Assembly: GCA_036897485.1 (NCBI GenBank)
Contig: JAYMTF010001047.1
Location: 1-26,892 of the forward strand
DNA: 26,892 nucleotides
Direction of reading: 5' to 3'
From: Pelargonium nanum
Taxonomy: Eukaryota; Streptophyta; Magnoliopsida; Geraniales; Geraniaceae
The notes below the pieces were generated by a model. The model made no database searches. It saw only the letters and a program-made list of their open reading frames with translations, and had not been told where the DNA came from. The number at the start of each line of letters is the position of its first letter. The first letter of the stretch is position 1. Position numbers and translations under genes: made by a program. Positions 1 to 8,623 of this stretch are shown piece by piece.

Positions 1-674
1 CAGTTGGTAGTTTGAGGACTCAAATGGAACGTTTGAGATAGTACGGGGACTAAAATGAACCTTTTTCCTTGTTAAAATTTTAGTGGACCTAATTTGTAGA
101 TAAGGTTAGTCGATTATATTCTGTTGTTATTATCTTTGTAACGTTAGATGTTGTTTTCACATGAAATCGACATAATTTGTCGATAAGGTCAAACACGGCT
201 CTTGCAGCACATGCGCCATTACCAGACCTATCAACTTTTATTCTTGTCAAACAAATTCAGGCACAGAGAAATTTGTGGTAGTGACAACCTGACAGTCCTA
301 ACAACTTTGGTCCAACGTTGTTGTCATCAATATTCCAAAAATGTACTACTAGTTTTGAAAATTTTAAAGTGACAACCTAAAATGATTTGAAATATTAGAA
401 AATTTTAATACTCATAATTATGATACAAAAATATGGAACAGACGCTTAATGTTCCCAACTCATCATATCCAAAAAGTTTCTCAAGCCTAAAAGCTGTTTT
501 TAGCCATAACTACAAGCACAAACACTACACATATATATACCAGAAAAAAGACTCCAAGAACTACTTACAACATTAATCTCCAAGCAAACAATGTAAATGT
601 AGTCTAAGATTGAGAAGATCTTGCAATATCATTGTGCTTCCAACTTCTATAGACGTCAATCTTTTGCGATAAAG
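1..674. other. 3' flank and 3' UTR of the CBSX gene
   Basis: No coding region is visible. The part nearest 674 must hold the 3' UTR of the minus-strand CBSX gene, but I see no clear AATAAA-type signal on that strand. The first 65 bases carry two related phrases built on 'ggactaaaatggaac' (around 17-31 and 46-60), a style often seen in decayed plant transposons. That origin is a guess. Confidence 0.4.
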
Positions 675-3600
675 CTAACTCATATTTTCGTGATCGCGTT
701 TTATCTGTAGAGCAGCTCTAACGACGTTTCCCCTTGTTATGATCCCGACCTTTCACATTGAGATGGAGAATGATTGGAAACTATGTATACAGATGATGAG
801 GTTGATAAATAGTAGAGCTGGCAATTCGTGTCATAACACGATAGAAAATTAGCGTTTTGGGCTCATATATTTTGTAATCATGTCGTATTCGTGTAGGGTC
901 TCCACAACATGCACAATTAATTAGTTGTGTTGTGACACGCGCACTTATGAGTATAATTGTAAAATAATATCAATAATGTGTCAAATGTGTTGGGTGATGT
1001 CGTGTCAAACGCGTTGGTTCTATCAAGCCAAATGTGCTAGGTCCTATTCGTGTTAGTCATTTCGTGTCAACACGGCCCATTTAGTTACCGTGTTAAACGA
1101 ATCATGCTCGTGTTTTGTGTTCATAAATGTATCTGCCCGTGTTCAATCGGTTTGCACGATTACTACACGTGTCGTGTTCGTGATGGGTCATACAACACAC
1201 AGTCAATCTTTAGCATGAAGTGGACACGAATTGTCAGCTCTAATAAATAGTAATAGTACAAAAGGATTGACCAAAGATTCATTGTTTCTTACCAGCTTGC
1301 CCTCACTGTCCACAACTGGCAGTCGGCGATATTTTGTTTCAAGCAACAACCTAAAATTTGAAGAGTTAGTTACCGCTTTCTTGGTTCCAACTTTTATCAT
1401 GGTACAAAATATGAATGCACATATCAACACAAGAAAATGCTTCCAAACAGTTCATTTCAATACATTTTACATGGAAAACAAAGGAGATAGTAAGTATAAT
1501 CTTGGACACCAAGTGACAACCTAGAATTGAAAGGATTAGTTTAGGCATTTTGGACTTATAATATATATCCTGCATGCACGTATAGAATTAAGGAAGACTA
1601 ACTTTGTTGGCTTTTGCATCTTTATAGAACCTATTTTGCCCCAGAAACATGTAAGAATATGCATTCAGTTCATTGTGATTGTAAAATCCTCTAAGACCAC
1701 GCACTGTAATAAAACTTAACTTCAAGAGTTACCAACTTCATTTAAAAATAGAGTGAAAGGGTAAAATGGTAAACAGAATAAGTACCTAGCTGCATCTTCC
1801 AGGTTGGTATTTTCACGAACAACGAGTGGTGCGGGTGTCATCAAGTCGCCAACAACTTTTCCATTAGTCTTAACAAGAAGCTTCTGTATTTCATTGAATG
1901 TCTGCATCATTCACAACTCAAATTAGAAAAGCAATTGTTGAAGAGGCAAAAATATACTACACAAATTATAGCAATCCCTTCTTCTGACAGATAGCATTGA
2001 CACAATAGAGAGAAATGGTGGTTGAGAGTGGTATGTTCCAGGGATTGAAATTAGATATCTAGTAAAAGTAGTGCTGACAATGTTCGAGGTCTTGTATTAT
2101 TATTATTATTTGGGGTTGTAGAAGTTAGTGACTTGGGATAGTTCCTTTTTCGTTTTCTACTCTTCACTGAATTCAACCATTCTCCAGTGGTCAAGTAAGA
2201 AAAAAAAAAAAAAAAACATTTTCCGAAAGCAGGGAAATCAACTTTTCAGGATAAAACTGTTCGAGGCCTTGTACGGCACTAGGAAATAAAACAAGTCTTT
2301 CACCTTGAGGGGCTTGTCATATGCTAAGACGTGGTCCCTGGGCCCAACTTAACCTAAGTAAGTTTCAAAAGCTAATTCTTCTACAGCTAAAATACTCATA
2401 TCTGAGGTCAAGAATCATACTTGACCCCTACATATGCTGAGGATCTAGTCTCCTTGAACCCCCGACAGTAACACTGGCGTTCTCAATCTCTACGTAGCCT
2501 TCCATTACAATCACAAATTGCATTTTTTGTCTGTTTGTTTGAAACGGAGGCACCATAGACCAAGCTACTCAATAGGGGTAGCTCTCCCCTTCTACAAAAC
2601 CCCTCCCCACCCAACTCTGCAGGATTCAAACTCACGGCCTCTACTAGAGAAGTGTGATGTTTCACACAATCACAAAATGATTCCCCGTGCTTGATGTATC
2701 GATAAATGAATCGTGGAGTAATGTAATGAATATATTCCTCTGTCTCCCATGCCAAAAACTGTTAGTATTTCTATACGAAGTATGGCATCAGATATGCATC
2801 ACTTAAGGCCAAACCGTTCATAGAACCTCTAATTGGTCTCCAATTTCACGAGAATTAGTACCAATATGTCATTATATGGACAGAACTATGACAGTTTCTT
2901 ATTATCAAATATTCCTTTTATCTAGGAAAATATAAGATGGAGATGTGTGTAAACAAATTACATACTTTCCATGAACTATCGACGTCTGGAAACAAGTTCG
3001 AGTCACTCTGACCACCACCTAATACCATAAAGAAAATGAAATGAAATATCACATTTACGAGCACTAATACGTTAAAGCTTCACAGAATTTTGAGAACCAT
3101 TTATGAATGATAATAGATGGCATTGCTACTACGAACTATACAGAAATATAATCCTAATAAATCTGTCACAGAGAATCCTTATTTACATTATTAAATATGT
3201 AATCATGTATCTCTATATCATGTAGTTTGCATTAGCACCATCTCTTCTCTTTCGTAAAATGTCCAGCATTTTCTAAGTCTAAAAAAAGGTTATAATATCT
3301 TAATTGGCCAATCGACCTAATGTTTAAGATCTAGATATGTAAATTTTCAACTATAGATAAGGACTATAACCAATTCTCCTCCAACAAAGAAAGGATGTCA
3401 AAACCAAAATATAACATGAGATATTTCATTCACAACAACTTCGCACCCTATGTTTCGGATAAAAAAAATCATCAACCAATAAGCAACAAAACTTTATAAA
3501 CATCACCTAAAGTGAAATAACAAAATGTTCAGACATGGATTGATAATTATTATCAAACCTGATATGGAGTCAAGAGCCAGCAAATCATAATCTGAAACAA

Positions 3601-5356
3601 CACCAACCTGCAGCAAAATAGTAAACCAGTCAATATTTGAAGCAATAACATATCATAGATAGAAAATGTCTATAAGACCCTGGTATACAAAGTGAGTCAA
3701 AGCTATATATAAAATAAATAAAAACGGACCAGCATAGAACACAGAGGTATAATAACAAAATGGAAAAGGGTAACAGATTTCAAAAGCAATCAAGAAAATT
3801 ACAGATCACAAAGAAAATACTCCCTCCGTCCCAAAATGAGTGTCGTGTTTCTCTTACATTTTGTCCCAAAATGAGTGTCTTGTCTCCTTTTTAGGAAGTT
3901 AGTTATGCATGAATTGCCAATGGTATGCTATAATAAGTTAGCTAGTATCCCTTGAGTTTGCTTATAACACATGTCCATGGGGTTACAAGAGATAATGTAC
4001 AACATTAATTAATTTCTTCTTAAATTTTCTCAATATAGAACCAAGACACTAATTTTGGGATGGAGGGAGCATCGAACACCGTTGATTACTAAGTCCTCCA
4101 ATAACAAAGCTATGCGAGAATTAAATACTTATTCTCGTAAAAAAATTCCACTCTTAAGATTTCCAAAAATTGTATGACAATTAACCTCTCATTTTCTCTT
4201 TCCCTCCCAATTTTATCCTTTAAACTTCTAAAACAGAGTTCCATACCGATCTGATTGTTTTTTTCTTTTCTGATCTAAGTATCTAAGTCATGCAATCATG
4301 CGATGGTAATTGCCCAAGGCACTCAAAGAAAGTTCCTCTAAAAATTAATCTTACATTTTCCGTACACATGCGTACTTTGATAGTACTCCCTCTATCCCAA
4401 AATGACTTGTTAACAAACTCAAGAGATTCTAACTAACTTATAATAGGGATATTATTGGTAATTCATGCATAACTAATTTCCTCAAAATAAATTAGGACAC
4501 TTCATTTCAGGACGGACGGAGTAGTATGCAGTGCATTATAATTGTAATAATCTACATGTCTTACGGCTATTCAGTCTTATACATTTCTAAATCCTCAAAA
4601 AGTGTTTGTAAAGTAAAAAAACCATTCAAAATTACCAATTTCCAATCGCCATCAATGACAGGAAACCCAGTTATTCTCTTCTCCACAAGCTTCTCCAATG
4701 CTACATGTATAAATAAAAGCAATAAATGGATCAAATCAGCACACATCCAAAAAACAATATACTTACTGAAAACCCTAATCACTGATAAAAACCTTCATCA
4801 ACAGTTGTATTAGCCGTGACAACAATTAACTGATCCTTCTTTGTCATAAAATCACCAACTGTATATGCCCCATTTCGTGTCTGCAACAATCAAGCACAAC
4901 ATCCCAAAACAGCAACATCAAAAGCTAACTTCTTTCAAATTTTCAATCCCAGTCCAGGTTAAACAATCAAATCCTATTTCCATTTCATTTTTCAAGAAAA
5001 CCAAACATTACTAGATTTAAGCCAAACGGATCATGATTTTCCCCAAATTACAAGTCCAGACCAAGAGCAAAAATATTCACAATTTCAGGGAAAAGGTGGT
5101 TACTTTGAAGCAAACAGAGAGAATTACGAAAAGGGTTACTCACGGGGACCGAGTTGGCGACGCCGGAGTTAGGGGAGGCGAGAACGACCGGCGGTCGAGG
5201 CGCGGAGGATAGGAAACGGCGTCGTGCCGGTAGGGGAGAGCGGTGAGGAGAAGAAGAGAGGAGGAGGAGAGAAGGTGAATGGTGGCGCGTATAGGTGGTT
5301 TGCGGAGAAAGAGACGGCGAGAGGAGCAGATAATTGGCCAACGGAATCGAAGCCAT
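675..5356 (-). CDS. CBSX2: CBS-domain-pair protein, chloroplastic (CBSX1/CBSX2 type), 8 exons
   Basis: Exons in transcript order: 5356-5144, 4880-4793, 4700-4636, 3607-3559, 3018-2966, 1901-1786, 1350-1293, 749-675. All introns are GT-AG and the frame holds, giving 238 aa, the family length. Residues 1 to about 60 are Ser/Pro/Arg-rich and start MASIPLANYLLL, as expected of a plastid transit peptide. The first CBS motif runs from about 79 to 140 (YTVGDFMTKK, RITGFPVIDGDWKLVGVVSD). The second runs from about 174 to 234 (VGDLMTPAPLVV, KYRRLPVVDSEGKLVGIITRGNV). Single-pair plastid CBS proteins bind adenosine nucleotides and activate thioredoxins of the ferredoxin-thioredoxin system; that role is family knowledge. 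The start at 5356 is the first ATG in the leader, since the longer open frame upstream to 5422 begins with TTG. The choice of CBSX2 over CBSX1 rests on gene order beside PAB2 and SUD1, so the subtype is less certain than the family. Confidence 0.93.
813..1242. mobile_element. hAT-type MITE in CBSX intron 7
   Basis: A 430-bp element is bounded by 20-bp terminal inverted repeats (813-832 and 1223-1242; TAGAGCTGGCAATTCGTGTC with one mismatch). It is flanked by a perfect 8-bp direct repeat ATAAATAG at 805-812 and 1243-1250. An 8-bp target duplication and a TIR starting TAGAG fit the hAT superfamily. The interior has many scattered CGTGT/ACACG motifs, like the subterminal repeats that hAT transposases bind, and no transposase reading frame, so it is non-autonomous. 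It lies wholly inside intron 7 (750-1292), 63 bp upstream of the last exon and 50 bp downstream of the exon 7 donor. Confidence 0.85.
1351..1785 (-). other. CBSX intron 6
   Basis: This 435-bp intron between exons 6 and 7 holds no gene. On the minus strand it contains a near-copy of its own 3' splice region at about 1508-1540, described in the findings. Confidence 0.7.
1902..2965 (-). other. CBSX intron 5 with possible SINE-like remnant
   Basis: This 1064-bp intron has a run of 17 A (2200-2216). On the minus strand around 2625-2650 there is a tRNA-like stretch, GAGGCCGTGAGTTTGAATCC, resembling a pol III B box (GGTTCGAATCC, two mismatches). Just downstream is a short hairpin AGCTAC...GTAGCT. 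No convincing A box at the right distance, no terminal poly(A) and no target duplication were found. The SINE idea is weak. Nothing else was recognised. Confidence 0.25.
3019..3558 (-). other. CBSX intron 4
   Basis: AT-rich intron of 540 bp. I see no gene, transposon end or long repeat in it. Confidence 0.6.
3820..4069 (+). mobile_element. Stowaway-type MITE, copy 1 (CBSX intron 3)
   Basis: The element is about 250 bp. It starts CTCCCTCCGTCCCAAAAT (3820-3837) and ends with the complement of that sequence with one mismatch (4052-4069). TA precedes it at 3818-3819; the right flank is CA, a likely decayed TA. CTCCCTCCGTCCC ends and a TA target are the hallmark of Stowaway (Tc1/mariner-type) MITEs. 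An 18-bp internal phrase GTCCCAAAATGAGTGTC is present twice (3828-3844 and 3863-3879), suggesting a small internal duplication at the left end. There is no coding capacity. Confidence 0.8.
4386..4521 (-). mobile_element. Stowaway-type MITE, copy 2, inverted relative to copy 1
   Basis: A 136-bp element with TIRs at 4386-4405 and 4502-4521 (15 of 20 bases pair) and an intact TA at both sides (4384-4385 and 4522-4523). Its reverse complement shares a core of about 75 bp with copy 1, including TTAGTTATGCATGAATT and CTTGAGTTTG. The two are therefore members of one family in opposite orientation, 316 bp apart in the same 1028-bp intron (3608-4635). Confidence 0.8.
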
Positions 5357-5499
5357 GTGCGTGCAATTTGAAGAAAAAGAAAGAGAAGCTGTAATGAAAT
5401 ACGGAAATGACTGAGCTTTCAACTTCTCTGATTTTACTGATAAAATGAAAAACAGACACTATTATTTTGTGTATGTATGTAATTTTTTTTGACACAGTG

Positions 5500-5506
5500 T
5501 ATATAA
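5500..5506 (-). promoter_or_regulatory. possible TATA box of the CBSX gene
   Basis: On the minus strand TATATAC lies about 145 bases upstream of the CBSX start codon. Transcription would then begin near 5470 and give a leader of about 115 bases with no upstream ATG. The surroundings are very AT-rich, so a chance match is possible. Confidence 0.35.
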
Positions 5507-8100
5507 TTATTTTGGTTAATACTAATAATTATTTTATTTTATTTTGTAAAATAATCAATTTATTTATTAATGGTGGTGTTGAGTTCAAAATAAAAATTAT
5601 TGATGGCGGTGTTCGTGGGTGGTTACCCGATCATTTACTGAAATAGGTAACCAAATTTGTTCGATACGGGTTACAGTTTTACAACTTATGAACTACCATG
5701 AGTAATGTATTCTTGAACGATTTGTAATTCGCACGTTGCTGGCGATTTGAAGGTTTACACGTAATGTGCCTAGTTAAATCGTCAAAACTTTTATTAAAAC
5801 TTGAATGAATCTACATATTTTTTAGTTAGTGGAGTTTAAGGAAATACAAACCACAAAGAGTTTAGTCATATAAAACTAAGCTAGGATCAAAACAAATTGT
5901 TAAGGATGAAATACTTAACTTATAAAAATAAGTTAGTCTTGTTCAAACCTGATGTTGTCTCTTGTGGTTTTAGTTGGATAGACGGACGGGTTGTCCATGG
6001 GTTGGACTCAGTGAACTCGTGGCCCAATTGTTGAACATGTGAATTTATTTAACTAGATTGTGGAGTGATTAGTTTAAGATTGGACGTTTTTAACGATACG
6101 GGTACGATTTGAATGGACGGATTGATGATTTTTTTTTCTTTTATGAACACCTATTTATGTCACGATTATTGCATTGTATGCAAGTACTTAATATTTGAAT
6201 TGTTGAGGCAATCAAACTCTCTCCACTAAATTTTGATCCAAATTATTATTACTTTTCACAACCATGTTTCCTCGGCTTTTGTGGCTGAGCTAGAAGCCTT
6301 GCGGGCAAGCTTGGCGTTGGCTTTGAAGGATGGGTGGAAGCATGTTGTTTCAATGTCGTCTATGTGGTTATGGTTCTGGCGGAGACTAGGACGATGCTCG
6401 AAAGTTAGATGATTTAGTGCTTGATTGAGGTAGTTGCTCCCTACCTAAGCTCGGCAAGTGCGGCTTGGTCATGGCTTCCGTGAGGGAACTAAAATGGCAG
6501 ATCGCCTCGCCATCTTGGGTTAAGATCTCTCATGCAGTTGTGCCTAGCAAAATTGCCGAATTTGTTCGAAGTGATGCACAAAGACTTACGCAACAAAGAT
6601 TGGTTATTGGTAATTTCATGATTTTTTACCGCACAAAAACTAATAGGTTGTCACTTCAAATCAGACGATAACAAAGATGATGTAAAATTATGGGTTTGAA
6701 GACCTACCGACCCAAACAAACCGAATACATAATTAACTCGTAAACATTATGAATAATCAAGTTGAATACCTGAAATCATTCCTTCAACACGAAGAGCAAG
6801 AACAAATGATAACAATTGCACTTGGAGCTTAAGGCGGCCACGTGAAGAGTTTTTCCAACCATGCACCCCTCGCCACCATTAGGTATGTATCATACTTAAC
6901 AACAAACTCGAAGATTGATATGAGGGCCTTGACCGAACGATCATCTTTCAAGTCGCATACTTCTTCTCTGCAACCGTCTGTTGTTGTCATGCACATGCAT
7001 CGATAAAAAAAATCAACAGCGAATCTACGCCGCCGCCGCTATGCAAAATCTAACAATACCTAAACCCGCTATCTAAGTAAGAGCTCGTTGCCTTAACGAG
7101 AAAAGTCACAATATACTATATGCAAATCCAAAAGTACCACAGCTCTACAAATCAAGAGCAACCTCAGTCGACTCTCAAAACGGCATAGAGAAAAAAAAGA
7201 GTGACAAACCCTAATTGTTATAAATTGTTAATTAGTGTGCTTTTTGGTAGTTAAGTTTATTACTTTATTTATATGTTGTTATTTGCTTTTTTGTCATAAA
7301 AAAAGTGGTAAAAATCTTTCTACATAGTATTACAATATTATGAACCTAAAATATCTATCTTCAACTCATTCAAATATAAACTTTTAATAAATGTGATTTT
7401 CGAAAATTTGATTGTACAATAAAATAAATAGTTGTGAAAAGAAAATCCAATCATGTGGCTTGAAGAGATTATTTTTCTATTGTTTGTAAATACAAAATCC
7501 CAATTTCCTTTACATAATCACACTAGAAACAAAATTCTATGAGAACTTATACAATAAATTATAATGTAAACACCTTTTCGAGCCCTAATTTTCATAAAAT
7601 GAAACAGTAGCTCTTCATTGAGAAATTAAAAGAAAACTATAATTGCATTGACATTTCAAAAGAATTACGTGCCAAATTTTATGTTTGGTTTTTTTCAGCC
7701 CGCAAACGTATCTAAAAACTCCCAAATTGAGTTCTCCACTAAAAAATACACACTCTCACACAAAAATTATACTGAACAATAAAATTGCTATTATCGGGAA
7801 GAAGTGCATGACCTCGTGCACTCATAAGCCTTGTAGTGCAGTGTGTGTGCACTTGCCCCGGATAAAAATACATTATAGTATTCCAAACAACACTTAACAA
7901 CTCAAATGTTTTAATGCTAAATCTTTTTAATTCGAAAACAAAAAATCTGATCCGAAACTAAAATTGCCTCGTATAGTACGAGACATGCTATGTATTCAAA
8001 CTACCATCTTGGAAAAAATCCAATTTTATTTTTATATTGTTTTTGACTAAAATTGCATATAAACAAATATTTTTTCCAATTTGGTTTCAAAATTGTAGAA
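5507..8100. other. CBSX-PABP intergenic region
   Basis: This is mostly AT-rich DNA without supportable genes. It contains the RNase H-like fossil at 6275-6520 and a short palindrome GGTTACC...GGTAACC near 5620-5652. Around 7800-7855 nested arms AAGTGCA...TGCACTT enclose TGCACT...AGTGCA and could fold into a hairpin. Open frames here (for example 6465-6671 and 7685-7897) have no recognisable protein sequence. Confidence 0.5.
6275..6520 (+). pseudogene. decayed RNase H-like domain fragment (retroelement or RVT_3 type)
   Basis: Three frames together spell pieces of a plant RNase H-like domain. Frame one from 6275 gives AFVAELEALRASLALALKDG then WKHVV, the helix that carries the AE(L)xAL motif. 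A shifted frame gives VMVLAETRTML around 6366-6400. A third frame near the end gives FREGTKMADRLAILG followed by a stop, matching the REGNxxADxLAxxG C-terminal motif. Such domains occur in LINEs and in plant RVT_3 (Pfam family name) proteins. The catalytic DG-start region is missing upstream, and at least two frameshifts and one in-frame stop break it. It is not a functional gene. Confidence 0.65.
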
Positions 8101-8147
8101 ACAGCGCGTGGTCGCCCACCACAACACCACCTTATCTAAATCATCAA

Positions 8148-8202
8148 CCGTCAGATCATTCCTAGTAAATAACAATGGGCCCACAGAAGTTAGATCTGAC
8201 GG
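8148..8202. promoter_or_regulatory. inverted repeat enclosing a site II element, PABP promoter
   Basis: Perfect 10-bp arms CCGTCAGATC (8148-8157) and GATCTGACGG (8193-8202) enclose TGGGCCC (8176-8182). TGGGCC is the plant site II element bound by TCP factors and common upstream of translation genes. The arms lie about 50-110 bp upstream of the TATA box. Confidence 0.5.
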
Positions 8203-8228
8203 CTGAGATGTCGTGACCAGATTTGTAC

Positions 8229-8236
8229 TAGGGTTT
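8229..8236 (-). promoter_or_regulatory. telo-box of the PABP promoter
   Basis: TAGGGTTT (AAACCCTA on the minus strand) lies 20 bp before the TATA box. Telo-boxes paired with site II elements are typical of Arabidopsis ribosomal-protein and EF1A promoters, so this fits a translation gene. A second TAGGGTTT at 8518-8525 lies inside the leader. Confidence 0.5.
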
Positions 8237-8255
8237 ACCATAAAATCGACCCGAC

Positions 8256-8263
8256 TATAAAAA
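8256..8263 (+). promoter_or_regulatory. TATA box of the PABP gene
   Basis: TATAAAAA in a locally GC-richer setting, about 360 bp upstream of the PABP ATG. Transcription would start near 8285-8295, giving a leader of about 330 bases if there is no 5' UTR intron. Confidence 0.6.
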
Positions 8264-8427
8264 CCTCGGAGCTCCAAACAGCAAAAGTCCTCTCTCCCAG
8301 TGCAACCCTAAAACTCCGTCCACTCTTTGCTCTCAGTCGTCCTCACGCGCCGCCGCGTTCTCCGGCGGCCGCTCTATATCTCTCTCCTCTCCCTTCCCTC
8401 TCCTCCCACCTATCCAATTTTCTCACT

Positions 8428-8604
8428 AAAAAATCCCAAAAAAAATCATTTTTTTCCGCTCTATTTTTCATATATTCGGTTGCGTTATTTTCGGGGTTTC
8501 AGGTTTGCTCATTTTTCTAGGGTTTTGCATTGCTGTTGAATAACGAGAGGAGAGGGAAGAAAAAAAGGAAAAAAAATCTAAATTTTTTTGATAAAAAAAG
8601 AAGA
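8428..8604 (+). promoter_or_regulatory. A-rich stretches in the PABP leader
   Basis: The leader just before the start codon holds oligo(A) runs: 8428-8446 (two runs broken by TCCC) and 8557-8604 (AGAAAAAAAGGAAAAAAAAT, then a U7 run, then A7). There is no upstream ATG in the leader. In animals PABP represses its own mRNA through A-rich leader tracts. Whether plants do the same is not shown here, so the role is inference. Confidence 0.45.
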
Positions 8605-8623
8605 ATTTTGGGTTATCGGCGAA

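Noticed and set aside
2483..2755. 90-aa minus-strand frame as a gene
   Set aside because: It lies inside CBSX intron 5, has no known motif and covers the tRNA-like stretch.
5357..5422. Upstream extension of the CBSX reading frame (MKAQSFPY...)
   Set aside because: It begins with TTG, not ATG. The first true ATG is at 5356 and gives the family's usual 238 aa.
8327..8539. Open frame in the PABP leader as an upstream ORF
   Set aside because: It starts with TTG, and no ATG is present in the leader before 8624.
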